From: Jiangella aurantiaca
Lineage (GTDB): Bacteria > Actinomycetota > Actinomycetes > Jiangellales > Jiangellaceae
DNA: 64,000 nucleotides
Assembly (NCBI RefSeq): GCF_004349105.1
Contig: NZ_SMLB01000003.1
Span: forward strand, 218,544 to 282,543
Direction of reading: 5' to 3'
Of this stretch, positions 33,442 to 42,621 are shown in pieces; the first letter of the stretch is position 1, and each line of letters begins with the position of its first letter. Made by a program: the position numbers and the translations under genes. The notes beneath the pieces were generated by a model, which was not told the origin of the DNA, did no database searches, and saw nothing but the letters and a program-made list of their open reading frames with translations.

Positions 33442-36400
33442 TCAGACTGCCAGTTCGGTCCGTGCGCTTGCGGCGGCGGAGACCACCGTGTCCTTCTGCT
33501 CGTCGGTCAGCAGGCCCTTCGTGACGAACTCCGCGGCGGTCCGGGCCACCGTGGAGACGAACTCGCCGTGGTTCGCGAACGGCGCCTCGTCCCAGACGAC
33601 GTCGAGGAAGGTCAGGCCGTCGGTGCCCGGCGACGGGATGCCGGCGACCGGAACGTCGTAGTTCGGCAGGCCGTCGTTGCGCTTCACGTTGGGGACACCG
33701 GTGTCGATGCTGCCGAACACGATCCGCGGCTCGACCCGGCGGAAGTACGCCGAGTGCGCCTGGGTGTCGCCCACGTACCACGGCCGCAGGCTGAACCCGT
33801 GCGTCGTGAACAGCTGGTCGCCCGCGGGGCTGGTGCCGGCCGGGGTGATCGCCGTGCGCGAGTAGTCGCCGTCCAGCTTGAGGTGTGAGTACAGCGTCAG
33901 CTCGCGGTACGTGCCGCCGCCCGGGTTGCCCAGGATCGGCAGCAGCAGCGGGCCCCACATGATCGACTGCGTGTCCGGCCGGTCGATGGCCCGCTCGATC
34001 TGAATGCTGAACGGCATCGACACGTCGACGACGTCGCCGGGTCGCCAGGTGCGGCGCAGCGTCGCGTAAGTGCCCGGCACCGGCGCGTGCATCGCCGCCG
34101 GGCGGCCGTTCACCCGGACCGCGAAGCCCTTCGTCGCCCAGTCCGGGACCCGCAGGTTCAGGTCGAACAGCCCGCCGCCGCTCTGGATGGTGATCCGGGT
34201 GCTCTGCTCACGCGGGAAAGCCGTCTCCTGGGAGACGACGAGGCTCTTCTCCGCCCAGGTCAGTGTCGACGGCACGAACAGGTTCACCCAGAGTGCCGAG
34301 CCGTCGGCGGACTTGGAGTAGACGGTGTCCTGGTACTTCGTGTGGTTCTCCAGGCCCGTCCCGCCGCAGCAGGTGCCGGTGTTGCCGAACGACCGGTTCG
34401 CGCCCGGCGTCAGCGGCTGGAAGTAGGTGACCTGCGGGTTGCTGGTCGTGGTCGTGTCGGCCCGCGAGCCGGCGATCTGGTTGAAGATCGCCCGCTCGTA
34501 ATAGTCCATGTACTTCGGGTCCTGCGTGTGGAAGAACAGGTTCCGGGCCAGCTTGGACACGTTGTAGATCGAGCACGTCTCGGCGCCGCCCTGGGCGATC
34601 GCGTTGGCGATGTTGTCCCGGTTCTGGAACATCTCGATGTTGTTGTTCGAGCCCGGGAAGTTGCCGCCGGTGCCGCCGTGGCTGAACATGCGGTGCGGGA
34701 CGATCCAGCCGAAGAAGTTCTCGGCGGCCTCGAAGTAGTCCTGCTCACCGGTCTGCTCGAAGACCCGCAGGTAGCCGGTGAAATTGGGCACGTGCTGGTT
34801 GACGTGCAGCCGGGCCGGGCGACGGCGGCCGATGCTGCTCGGGTTCGTCACCACGAGGATGTCGCGGTCCTCGACCGCCGCGTCGAACAGGGACTCGCGG
34901 TTGTCGAAGCACTTGGCTGTCTCGAGGTGCTTCTCGTCGCCGGTCAGCGCGTAGATCTCCGGGAACACCTCGTTGGCGCCGCCGAACTCGCCGGCGATGT
35001 AGGTGTCCCACATGTAGTTGAGGTCGCTGCGGGTGATCGGCCCGGTGTACTGCGGGTGGTTCTTGTCGCCCAACGTCAGCGCGAGGTGCGCCCAGTTCGC
35101 CATCTTGGTGACGACGTCGAGCGCGGTCTGGTTGCCGGCCAGGTAATAGGCGTCCAGCAGGCCGCGCATGATCTTGTGCTGGGTGTACCACGGCGCCCAG
35201 ACGTTGGTGCTGAGGTTGCCGCCGTAGACGGCGAACCGCGGCGGCGCCAGGCGGATCACGGCGTCCTCCGGGATCGCGCCCAGGTAGCCGGGGTAGACGG
35301 GCTTCCACAGCGGCTCGTTGCCGCTGGGCACCGGCACGATGCCCGCGGACCGGCCGTTGGGCGAGGCGTCCAGCAGCGTGGCGCCCTCGGTCTCGTCGCA
35401 GCGGTACCAGGCGATGTTGCCGCCGCCGGTGCTGCCGGCCGGGGAGTCCTGCAGCGACTGGACCTCGGCCGCGGTCAGCGCCCGGTCGAAGATGTGGAAC
35501 TCGTCGATCGTGGCGTTGAGCATCGGGTCGCCGTACTGCGACCGGCCGATCCACACGTTGCCCGGGACGCCGAGGTTGGTCGGGTTGAGCGTCATGTTCG
35601 CGTTGGTGCCGGCGGCCGCGCCGTTGACGTAGAGCGTGCCGACGCTACCGCTGAGCGTGACCGCCAGGTGCACCCACTGGCCGGTCGGCAGCGCCGACGT
35701 GCCGTCGATCCGCTGCTCGCCGCCGCTGCCGGTCACCGTGATGGCGAACCGCGGCACGTTGCCGGTGACGCCGGCGCGGGCGGTCAGGAACATGTTGACA
35801 GCGGTGCCGGTGCCGAAGTCGAAGACCCGGCTCCAGTTCTGCGCCACCGCCAGGTTGACCCAGGTCGCGACCGTGAAGTTGGTGAGCTGCGACACCGCCT
35901 CCTGGGGCAGCCGAACGTGCTGGGCGTTGCTCCCGCCGTTGAGCCGCAGGCCGTTGCCGAACCGGCCCGGCACCCGGCCGATGACCGGCACCTCGGGCTC
36001 CTCCGGCTCCTCGTCCGGGTCGTCCATCCGCGCGGTGATGGCGGCCTGACAGGCGGCGAGCTCGTTGACTATCCAGTCGAGCTTGGTCTTGAAGACCTGC
36101 TCGCCCTGGTCGGCGTAGGCCTGGGCCAGCGCGCTGAGGTAGTGGCCGGCCCAGTGTCCGCTGAGCAGGCCGCCGTCCTCCCAGCCGCCGGGCGTCGACA
36201 CCCCGGCCGGGTTCGGCCGGCCGGCCTGGTTGTTGAAGAGCACGAGGAAGCGACGCTCGTCGAACGTCTGCAGGAACGCCTTCATCCGGTCGCGCTTCTC
36301 CTGCAGCAGACCCGGTCCCAGGCGGACGTCGGTCGGCCAGAACGGCCGCACCGGGGCGTTGCTGCCCGCGCCGACGTACGGGGCGGCGGCCGTCGCGTCG

Positions 36401-36531
36401 GCGGCCGCGGCCGTGCCGGCGGTCTCCGCGGCGGCGGCGGGGATGGCCTTCGGCGCGGCGACCACGGCCGCACCGATGGCGGAGGCGCGCACGAACGTGC
36501 GGCGGCTCAGGCCCGGCTTCTCGATAGTCAT
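33442..36531 (-). CDS. Tat-exported GH127-type beta-L-arabinofuranosidase with inserted LamG domain
   Basis: 1029 residues. Twin-arginine signal LSRRTFVRASAIGAAVVAAP. Barrel sequence starts at about 65 (LGPGLLQEKRDRMKAFLQTF), is broken at about 175-410 by a LamG/concanavalin-like domain (GNGLRLNGGSNAQHVRLP, WVHLAVTLSG, IDEFHIFDRALTAAEVQSL) and resumes at about 415. The zinc-thiolate motif is intact: Glu651 and Cys653 in AETCSIYNV and Cys721-Cys722 in GTCCGGTG, the form seen in the GH146-like branch. It should cleave beta-L-arabinofuranosides outside the membrane. An arabinose-type operator lies 67 bp upstream. Confidence 0.9.
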   Translation of the reverse strand: MTIEKPGLSRRTFVRASAIGAAVVAAPKAIPAAAAETAGTAAAADATAAAPYVGAGSNAPVRPFWPTDVRLGPGLLQEKRDRMKAFLQTFDERRFLVLFNNQAGRPNPAGVSTPGGWEDGGLLSGHWAGHYLSALAQAYADQGEQVFKTKLDWIVNELAACQAAITARMDDPDEEPEEPEVPVIGRVPGRFGNGLRLNGGSNAQHVRLPQEAVSQLTNFTVATWVNLAVAQNWSRVFDFGTGTAVNMFLTARAGVTGNVPRFAITVTGSGGEQRIDGTSALPTGQWVHLAVTLSGSVGTLYVNGAAAGTNANMTLNPTNLGVPGNVWIGRSQYGDPMLNATIDEFHIFDRALTAAEVQSLQDSPAGSTGGGNIAWYRCDETEGATLLDASPNGRSAGIVPVPSGNEPLWKPVYPGYLGAIPEDAVIRLAPPRFAVYGGNLSTNVWAPWYTQHKIMRGLLDAYYLAGNQTALDVVTKMANWAHLALTLGDKNHPQYTGPITRSDLNYMWDTYIAGEFGGANEVFPEIYALTGDEKHLETAKCFDNRESLFDAAVEDRDILVVTNPSSIGRRRPARLHVNQHVPNFTGYLRVFEQTGEQDYFEAAENFFGWIVPHRMFSHGGTGGNFPGSNNNIEMFQNRDNIANAIAQGGAETCSIYNVSKLARNLFFHTQDPKYMDYYERAIFNQIAGSRADTTTTSNPQVTYFQPLTPGANRSFGNTGTCCGGTGLENHTKYQDTVYSKSADGSALWVNLFVPSTLTWAEKSLVVSQETAFPREQSTRITIQSGGGLFDLNLRVPDWATKGFAVRVNGRPAAMHAPVPGTYATLRRTWRPGDVVDVSMPFSIQIERAIDRPDTQSIMWGPLLLPILGNPGGGTYRELTLYSHLKLDGDYSRTAITPAGTSPAGDQLFTTHGFSLRPWYVGDTQAHSAYFRRVEPRIVFGSIDTGVPNVKRNDGLPNYDVPVAGIPSPGTDGLTFLDVVWDEAPFANHGEFVSTVARTAAEFVTKGLLTDEQKDTVVSAAASARTELAV

Positions 36532-36597
36532 GCTCCGGTCTTCCCTTCATTGCGAGATCGGCTCTGGACGGGATTCGAGAACACCCTGGTCAGAGGG

Positions 36598-36611
36598 TGT
36601 TAACGGTAACA
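36598..36611 (+). promoter_or_regulatory. LacI-type operator TGTTAACGGTAACA (secreted GH127)
   Basis: Near-perfect palindrome matching the sites at 22103, 24006 and 41854 (consensus TGTKAACGNTAACA), 67 bp upstream of the GH127-LamG start. Confidence 0.78.
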
Positions 36612-36825
36612 ACTTGCGGCGGTCGTCCTCCTTGTCTCGCACCGTTGACCCGGCTGCGGCGGGCGGTGTGGTGTTTTGAGCGCCTGACGCGACAGCGTTG
36701 GCAGGCGTCGTTGAGTTGGTGAGTACTATGCCACATTTGACATGAAAAGTGCCCACCGTCACGCATCGAGTTGACGAAGCGGCCGAGGCCGGGCGATCGC
36801 CGCCCAGCGCGGCATCCCAATCCCC

Positions 36826-36886
36826 GTTGATCATGGAGAAATCGGGGTTCCCGTTGGCTCAGAACCCCGATTTCTCCATGGTCGAC
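36826..36886. repeat. 61-bp palindrome downstream of araA, relative of the 72-bp element
   Basis: The left half starts GTTGATCATGGAGAAATCGG and the right half ends CCGATTTCTCCATGGTCGAC; the arms pair over about 25 bp around an 11-nt loop. GTTGATC.TGGAG.AATCGGGG is shared with copy C of the 72-bp family, so it looks like a shorter divergent member. It lies 15 bp past the araA stop and may also end transcription. Confidence 0.75.
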
Positions 36887-36901
36887 TTTGTTGAAGAGGA
36901 G

Positions 36902-38410
36902 TCAGAAGCCCTGGGCCAGGCGGTGGTAGGCCTGGTTCCAGCGCAGCTCCTTCGCGAACTGGCGGGTCGTGGTGTCGGCGTCGATGACCAGCAGCTCGGT
37001 GCGGACCATGTCGGCGAACAGCGACAACACGTCGGCGCCGACGGCCTGCGAGAGCACGGTGTGGTGCGGCCCGCCGGCGGTCAGCCAGGCCTCGGCCGAC
37101 GTCGACAGGCTCGGCCGCGGCTTCCAGACTGCCCGCGCCACCGGCAGGTTGGGCAGCGGCTCGTCCGGCGGCACGACGTCGATCTCGTTGGCCACCAGCC
37201 GGAACCGGTCGCCGACGTCGGCCAGCCCGACCACGACGGCCGGCCCCGGCGTGGCGTCGAATACCAGCCGGACCGGGTCCTCGCGGTTGCCGATGCCCAG
37301 GGGGTGGATCTCGCACGACGGCGTCGCCGACGAGATGGACGGGCAGACCTCGAGCATGTGCGCGCCGAGGATCTTCGGCTCGCCGGGCCCGAAGTGGTAC
37401 GTGTAGTCCTCCATGAACGACGTGCCGCCCGGCAGCCCGGCCGCCATCGTCTTCACGGTCCGCACCAGCACCGACGTCTTCCAGTCGCCCTCGCCGCCGA
37501 AGCCGTAGCCGTCGGCCATGAGCCGCTGTACGGCCAGGCCCGGGAGCTGGCGCAGCCCGCCGAGGTCCTCGAAGTTCGTGGTGAACGCGCGGAACCCGCC
37601 GTCGGTGAGGAACGTGCGCAGGCCGGCCTCGATGCGGGCGGCGTAGCGCAGCGACTCGCGCCGGTCGCCGTCCTTGCGCAGCGCCGGCACCAGGTCGTAC
37701 GAGTCCTCGTACTCCGCGACGAGCGCGTCCACCTCGGCATCGGTCGCGGCGTCGACGACAGCGACCAGGTCGTTGACGCCGTACGTGTTGACGGAGACGC
37801 CGAGCCGCAGCTGCGCCTCGACCTTGTCGCCCTCGGTGACCGCGACGTCGCGCATGTTGTCGCCGAACCGGGCGAGCCGCAGCGAGTGCACCTCGGCGTA
37901 GCCGATGGCGGCACGCACCCAGTCGGCCACCCGGCTCACGACCGCCGGGTCACTGACATGCCCGGCGACGGTCGAGCGGGCGACGCCGAGCCGGGACTGG
38001 ATGTAGCCGAACTCGCGGTCGCCGTGCGCGGCCTGGTTGAGGTTCATGAAGTCCATGTCGAGCTCGGCCCACGGCAGCGACCGGTTCGCCTGTGTGTGCA
38101 GGTGCAGCAGCGGCGTGCGCAACGCGTCCAGCCCGGCGATCCACATCTTGGCCGGCGAGAACGTGTGCATCCACGCGATCAGGCCGACGCAGGCGTCGTC
38201 GGCGTTGGCCTCGAGCGCGACCCGGCGGATCGCGTCGGCCGAGGTGAGCACCGGCTTCCACACCACGCGCACCGGGATGTCCCCGGCCTCGTCGAGCGCG
38301 CGGGCGACCGCCTGCGACTGCTCGGCCACCTGTCGCAGCGTGTCCTCGCCGTACAGCCCCTGGCTCCCGGTGAGGAACCAGACCTCACGCTGACCGAACA
38401 CGTCGTCCAT
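36902..38410 (-). CDS. araA: L-arabinose isomerase
   Basis: 502 residues, the usual AraA size. It converts L-arabinose to L-ribulose using Mn2+. Conserved stretches include [20 protein letters not shown] at the N-terminus, [20 protein letters not shown] near 75, [15 protein letters not shown] near 300 (metal Glu) and [12 protein letters not shown] near 328 (second Glu). ATG at 38410 is chosen over that at 38416 because GAGGAG is then 6 nt away. Last gene of the lacI-araB-araD-araA operon, 13 bp after araD. Confidence 0.96.
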   Translation of the reverse strand: MDDVFGQREVWFLTGSQGLYGEDTLRQVAEQSQAVARALDEAGDIPVRVVWKPVLTSADAIRRVALEANADDACVGLIAWMHTFSPAKMWIAGLDALRTPLLHLHTQANRSLPWAELDMDFMNLNQAAHGDREFGYIQSRLGVARSTVAGHVSDPAVVSRVADWVRAAIGYAEVHSLRLARFGDNMRDVAVTEGDKVEAQLRLGVSVNTYGVNDLVAVVDAATDAEVDALVAEYEDSYDLVPALRKDGDRRESLRYAARIEAGLRTFLTDGGFRAFTTNFEDLGGLRQLPGLAVQRLMADGYGFGGEGDWKTSVLVRTVKTMAAGLPGGTSFMEDYTYHFGPGEPKILGAHMLEVCPSISSATPSCEIHPLGIGNREDPVRLVFDATPGPAVVVGLADVGDRFRLVANEIDVVPPDEPLPNLPVARAVWKPRPSLSTSAEAWLTAGGPHHTVLSQAVGADVLSLFADMVRTELLVIDADTTTRQFAKELRWNQAYHRLAQGF

Positions 38411-38423
38411 CGTCATCTCCTCG

Positions 38424-39077
38424 TCACTGCCCGTAGGCGTTCTGGTACCGGTCGTAGAGCCGGTCGATGTCATCCGCCGGGATCGGTACCGGATCGCCGA
38501 GCTGCCGTGCGATGTGCACCGTCCGAGCCACGTCCTCGCACATCACGGCGGCCTTGACGGCGGCCCGGGCGTCCTTGCCGATGGTGAAGACGCCGTGGTT
38601 GCGCATCAGCACCGCCGGCGAGCGGTGCCCGGCCAGCGTCTCGACGATCCCGCGGCCGATCGAGTCGTCGCCGATCAGCGCGAACGGGCCGACCGGGATC
38701 TCGCCGCCGAACTCGTCGGCCATCGCCGTCAGCACGCAGGGGATCGGCTCGGCCCGTGCGGCCCACGCCGTCGCGTACGTCGAGTGCGTGTGCACGACGC
38801 CGCCGACCGCGGGCATGTTCCGGTACACGTAGGCGTGCGCGTCGGTGTCGCTGGACGGCGACAGCTCGCCGTCGACCAGCTTGCCGTCGAGGTCGCAGAC
38901 CACGATCGACTCCGGCGTGAGGTCGTCGTAGGACACCCCGGACGGCTTGATGACGAACAGGTCTTCGCCCGGCACCCGGCCGGACACGTTCCCCGACGTC
39001 CAGGCGACGAGGTTGTTGCGGGTCAGCTCGGCGTGCAGGTCGCAGACCGCGCGCCGCAGCTCCTGGAAGGTGGTCAT
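38424..39077 (-). CDS. araD: L-ribulose-5-phosphate 4-epimerase
   Basis: 217 residues of the class II aldolase/epimerase fold. Zinc-binding His residues lie in [12 protein letters not shown] (near residue 95) and [11 protein letters not shown] (near 170); the phosphate site is TSGNVSGR near 27. It produces D-xylulose 5-phosphate for the pentose phosphate pathway. Its ATG overlaps the araB stop (ATGA), so the two are translationally coupled. Confidence 0.95.
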   Translation of the reverse strand: MTTFQELRRAVCDLHAELTRNNLVAWTSGNVSGRVPGEDLFVIKPSGVSYDDLTPESIVVCDLDGKLVDGELSPSSDTDAHAYVYRNMPAVGGVVHTHSTYATAWAARAEPIPCVLTAMADEFGGEIPVGPFALIGDDSIGRGIVETLAGHRSPAVLMRNHGVFTIGKDARAAVKAAVMCEDVARTVHIARQLGDPVPIPADDIDRLYDRYQNAYGQ

Positions 39078-40741
39078 CGGGTCACCGCCGCGCGCTTGAG
39101 CGCCCGGAGCCGGTGCATGACGTCGTTGCCGCCGCGGCCGAAGTAGTCGTGCAGTGCCACGTACTCCGCGTAGAGGGCGTCGTAGGCCTTCGCGCGGTCG
39201 GGGTCGGGCTGGTAGACGCCGCGGTCGACGTTGCCCATCGCGGCCGCGCCGGCCCGGACGTCGGGGTACGCGCCCGCGGCGACCGCGGCGTGGATGGCCG
39301 AGCCCAGCGCCGGGCCCTGGTCGGAACCGATGACGCTCAGCGGCAGCCCGGTGACGTCGGCGTAGATCTGCATGATCAGCCGGTTCTTCAGCAGCCCGCC
39401 GGCCATGATCAGCTCGGTCACCTCGACACCGGAGCTGTTGAACGTCTCGATGATGGTGCGGGTGCCGAACGCCGTCGCCTCGATCAGCGCGCGGTAGACG
39501 TCCTCGGGTTTCGTGGCCAGCGTCTGGCCGACGACGATGCCGGACAACTCGTGGTCGACCAGCACCGAGCGGTTGCCGCTGTGCCAGTCCAGCGCGATCA
39601 GCCCGTGCTCGCCGACCTGCTGGGTCGCGGCCAGCTCGGTGAGGTAGTCGTGCACGCTCTGGCCGCGCTGCGCGGCCTCGGCGGCGTACGACGCGGGCAC
39701 CGAGGTGTCGACGAACCAGCCGAAGATGTCGCCGACGCCGCTCTGCCCGGCCTCGTAGCCCTGCAGCCCGGCGATGATGCCGCCGTCGACGACGCCGCAC
39801 ATGCCCGGCACCTCGCGCAGCACGTCGCCGTTCATGACGTGGCAGGTCGAGGTGCCCATGATCGCGACCATCTGGCCCGGCTCGACCGCCTGCGCGGCCG
39901 GCGCCGTCACGTGCGCGTCGACGTTGCCGACCGCGACGGCGATGCCCTCGGGCAGCCCGGTCCAGGCCGCCGCCTGCGCCGTCAGGCCGCCCGCTCGGTC
40001 GCCGAGCTGACCGATCGGCTGGTCCAGCTTGTCGTCGACGAACCCGGCGAACTCCGGGTTCAGCGCGGCCAGGAAGTCGCGCGACGGGTAGCCGCCGTCC
40101 TGGTGGATGCCCTTGTAGCCGGCGGTGCAGGCATTGCGGACGTAGCTGCCGCTGAGCTGCCAGACGATCCAGTCGGCGGCCTCGACCCAGCGGTCCATCG
40201 CCGCGTAGAGCTCGGGGTCCTCCTCGAGCAGCTGCAGGCCCTTCGCGAACTCCCACTCCGACGAGATCAGCCCGCCGTAGCGCGGCAGCCACGGCTCGCC
40301 CCGCTCGGCTGCCAGCGCGTTGATGCGGTCGGCGTGCGGCTGGGCGGCGTGGTGCTTCCAGAGCTTGACGTAGGCGTGCTTGCGATCGGCCAGCTCGTGC
40401 AGTTCACATAACGGTGTGCCGTCGGCCAGCGTTGGGACCATGGTGCAGGCGGTGAAGTCGGTCGCGATGCCGATGACGTTCTCGGGGTCCACGCCGGCCT
40501 CGGCGATCGCCTGCGGCACGGCCGTCTTCAGCACGTCGACGTAGTCGGACGGGACCTGCAGCGCCCAGTCCGGTGGCAGCCGCTCGCCGGTGCCGGGCAG
40601 CTCGCGGTCGACGACGCCGTGCGTGTACGCGTGCACGGCGCTGCCGAGCTCGGCGCCGTCGGAGACGCGGACCACGACGGCCCGTCCGGACAAGGTTCCG
40701 TAGTCGACACCGACGACGACGGCGTCGTTGTTATCGCTCAC
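39074..40741 (-). CDS. araB: L-ribulokinase
   Basis: 555 residues, FGGY kinase family. VVGVDYGTLSGRAVVV is the N-terminal phosphate-1 motif, FTACTMVP the ribulokinase signature, and AFGTRTIIETFNSSGVEV with MAGGLLKNRLIMQIYADVTG the C-terminal ATP-binding part. It phosphorylates L-ribulose with ATP. GTG start at 40741 follows GGGAG by 6 nt. Second gene of the operon, 43 bp after the lacI stop. Confidence 0.96.
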   Translation of the reverse strand: MSDNNDAVVVGVDYGTLSGRAVVVRVSDGAELGSAVHAYTHGVVDRELPGTGERLPPDWALQVPSDYVDVLKTAVPQAIAEAGVDPENVIGIATDFTACTMVPTLADGTPLCELHELADRKHAYVKLWKHHAAQPHADRINALAAERGEPWLPRYGGLISSEWEFAKGLQLLEEDPELYAAMDRWVEAADWIVWQLSGSYVRNACTAGYKGIHQDGGYPSRDFLAALNPEFAGFVDDKLDQPIGQLGDRAGGLTAQAAAWTGLPEGIAVAVGNVDAHVTAPAAQAVEPGQMVAIMGTSTCHVMNGDVLREVPGMCGVVDGGIIAGLQGYEAGQSGVGDIFGWFVDTSVPASYAAEAAQRGQSVHDYLTELAATQQVGEHGLIALDWHSGNRSVLVDHELSGIVVGQTLATKPEDVYRALIEATAFGTRTIIETFNSSGVEVTELIMAGGLLKNRLIMQIYADVTGLPLSVIGSDQGPALGSAIHAAVAAGAYPDVRAGAAAMGNVDRGVYQPDPDRAKAYDALYAEYVALHDYFGRGGNDVMHRLRALKRAAVTR

Positions 40742-40784
40742 AAGTGACTCCCTGATGCGGTGTGGGGCGGCGGATCGTGTTGGG

Positions 40785-41819
40785 TCAGGTCGTGGCGGGT
40801 GCGGTGGTGCTGGCGCGAGTGACGAGCGTCGGCGGGACGACGATGCGCTCGGCCTCCGGCCGTGGCCCGGTCTCGATGAGGTCGAGCAGCAGCGCGATGC
40901 TCTTCCGGCCGACCTCGGCGAAGTCCTGCCGGACGGTGGTCAGCGGCGGCGTCAGGAACTCCGCCTCCGGGATGTCGTCGAACCCGACGATGCTGACGTC
41001 CTGCGGCACCCGGATGCCGGCCTCGTGCAGCGCACGCAGCAGGCCGAGCGCCATCTGGTCGTTGGAGACGAAGACGGCGGTCGCCCGGCCCGCGCGAGCC
41101 TCGTCGGCGATGCGCCGGCCCGCCTCGTAGCCGGCGCGCGGGCTCCAGTCGCCCTCGACGACGGGCGGCACCTCGACGGCGGCGGCCTCCAGCGTCGCCC
41201 GCCAGCCGCGCCTGCGGCCCTCGGCCTCGAGCCAGTCGACCGGCCCGGCGACGTGCCAGACCGTGCGGTGCCCGAGGTGGAGCAGGTGCCGGGTGGCCAG
41301 CTCGGCGCCGCGCAGCTGGTCGACGGCGACCACCGGCATGCCGTCGGCCTCGCCGCCCTCGACCGCGACCACCGGCACGTTGCCCTGCAGCGCGGAGACG
41401 GCGATCGCGGCCTCGACCTGCGGCGCGATGGCGATCAGCCCGTCGACCGCCTGCGCGGCGAGGTAGTCCAGCGCCTCGCCGACGGTCTTCCGGTTGATCG
41501 TCTTGAGGCTGACGATGCTGATGAAGTACCCGGCGTCGCGTGCCGCCTGCTCCAGGCCGAACAGCGTGCTGGCCGGCCCGTACAGCGTGGTGTCGAACGC
41601 GACCACGCCAAGCGTGTTGGTGCGCCGGGTGACCAGCGCGCGGGCGGACAGGTTGCGCCGATAGCCGAGCTCCTCGATGGCCGCGAGAACGCGGTCGCGG
41701 GTGGCGGGCTTGACGTTCGGATGGTGGTTCAGGACGCGGGACACCGTCTGGTGCGAGACGCCCGCGATCCGCGCGACGTCGGCCATGACCGGACTCCGGC
41801 CGACCGCCCCGTGCGTCAT
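40785..41819 (-). CDS. LacI-family regulator of the arabinose regulon
   Basis: 344 residues from the ATG at 41819 (GAGGTGA 5 nt upstream; a GTG two codons earlier lacks a site). Helix-turn-helix MADVARIAGVSHQTVSRVLN, hinge ARALVTRRTNT, then a ligand-binding domain. It heads the operon with araB, araD and araA and an operator TGTGAACGTTAACA stands 35 bp upstream, so it probably represses itself and the arabinose genes, with L-arabinose or a close sugar as inducer. It plays the role of AraR but is a LacI protein, not the GntR-type AraR of Bacillus. Confidence 0.9.
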   Translation of the reverse strand: MTHGAVGRSPVMADVARIAGVSHQTVSRVLNHHPNVKPATRDRVLAAIEELGYRRNLSARALVTRRTNTLGVVAFDTTLYGPASTLFGLEQAARDAGYFISIVSLKTINRKTVGEALDYLAAQAVDGLIAIAPQVEAAIAVSALQGNVPVVAVEGGEADGMPVVAVDQLRGAELATRHLLHLGHRTVWHVAGPVDWLEAEGRRRGWRATLEAAAVEVPPVVEGDWSPRAGYEAGRRIADEARAGRATAVFVSNDQMALGLLRALHEAGIRVPQDVSIVGFDDIPEAEFLTPPLTTVRQDFAEVGRKSIALLLDLIETGPRPEAERIVVPPTLVTRASTTAPATT

Positions 41820-41853
41820 GCTCACCTCGCCGCTGCTCGGCAGTGTTGTGTCG

Positions 41854-41867
41854 TGTGAACGTTAACA
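41854..41867 (+). promoter_or_regulatory. LacI-type operator TGTGAACGTTAACA (lacI-araBDA)
   Basis: 14-bp imperfect palindrome with GAACGTTAAC core, 35 bp upstream of the lacI ATG, overlapping the expected promoter. Matches the three other sites of the window. Confidence 0.78.
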
Positions 41868-41925
41868 AATCCGCCGGTCCCCACGCCAGACGAGGTACGG
41901 GCCGCGCCGGGCGCTGTCTTGGTGC

Positions 41926-42591
41926 TCATTGCAAACGGGCCGCGGCCGTCACGGCGGTACTGACTGCGGCCCTGGTGCGCGCGGCGCCCACCTCTGCGAC
42001 CATGGCCCGCAGGTGCTCGGCACCGAGCGGGGCGAGGACGGCGTGAGCGAGCGCGTCCGCGTCGGTGTCCGGCCGGGCGGCCGCCAGGAGCAGCGCAACG
42101 TGCCGGTGCCAGAACCGGTACGCCCCGATCCGGTACCGCGCCCCCGGCGACGCCGTCTCGGACATCCGCACCAGGTCGAGGTGGTCCAGCGCGTAGTCGA
42201 GGTAGGCGTCGACGAACGCCACCAGCCGATCGCCCCGCGCCGGCCGCGCCGCGTCGCCGGGCTGTCCGGGGCCGAGGGGCGCCGGGCCGAAGAGGATCGC
42301 CTGCTGCAGTTCCCGCTCACGTTCGTCGAGCAGGGCGACCGCCAGGCCGGCCTTGTCGCCGAACCGCCGGAACACCGTGCCCTTGCCGACCCCGGCGGCC
42401 GCCGCGACCGCGTCCATCGTCACGCCATCGACGCCCCGTTCCGCGAACAGCCGGGTGGCAGCGTCCAGGACGGCGACCCGGTTGCGGGCCGCGTCGGCGC
42501 GCTCGCGGGGCGGCTCCGACCGCAGCTCGATCAGCTCCGAGCCGGGGCCAGCGGAATAATCGGACCGTGGTCCGGTCTTATCAATGGGCAC
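41926..42591 (-). CDS. TetR-family regulator, divergent from azoreductase
   Basis: 221 residues. The helix-turn-helix is VTMDAVAAAAGVGKGTVFRR near residues 50-70, after RNRVAVLDAATRLFAERGVD. The C-terminal ligand domain is unlike any I recognise. No other start is available downstream, so I use the GTG at 42591, which places one operator (42561-42574) inside its first codons and another just upstream. It probably represses itself and the azoreductase gene until a quinone or azo compound binds. Confidence 0.85.
   Translation of the reverse strand: MPIDKTGPRSDYSAGPGSELIELRSEPPRERADAARNRVAVLDAATRLFAERGVDGVTMDAVAAAAGVGKGTVFRRFGDKAGLAVALLDERERELQQAILFGPAPLGPGQPGDAARPARGDRLVAFVDAYLDYALDHLDLVRMSETASPGARYRIGAYRFWHRHVALLLAAARPDTDADALAHAVLAPLGAEHLRAMVAEVGAARTRAAVSTAVTAAARLQ
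42561..42574. promoter_or_regulatory. TetR operator 1, CGGACCGTGGTCCG
   Basis: Perfect 14-bp palindrome between the divergent TetR and azoreductase genes. The half-site GGAC(C/T)GT is repeated in operator 2. Confidence 0.7.
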
Positions 42592-42595
42592 AACC

Positions 42596-42607
42596 GGACT
42601 GTAGTCC
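42596..42607. promoter_or_regulatory. TetR operator 2, GGACTGTAGTCC
   Basis: Perfect 12-bp palindrome 15-26 bp upstream of the azoreductase ATG. It shares the pattern GGACYGTRGTCC with operator 1; the two centres are about 34 bp apart, roughly three helical turns. Confidence 0.7.
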
Positions 42608-42621
42608 AGAAAGGACGACCC

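Larger units (their letters stand above)
36532..36901. other. Regulatory gap between secreted GH127 and araA
   Basis: About 370 bp without a supported gene. It holds the operator at 36598, an AT-richer stretch around 36720-36750 that probably carries the GH127 promoter, and the 61-bp palindrome at 36826. Two small open frames here are R/H-rich shadows. Confidence 0.6.

Noticed and set aside
34087..36603. 838-residue plus-strand open frame opposite the GH127-LamG gene
   Set aside because: No motif, biased composition, and the minus-strand gene has a Tat signal and intact active site.
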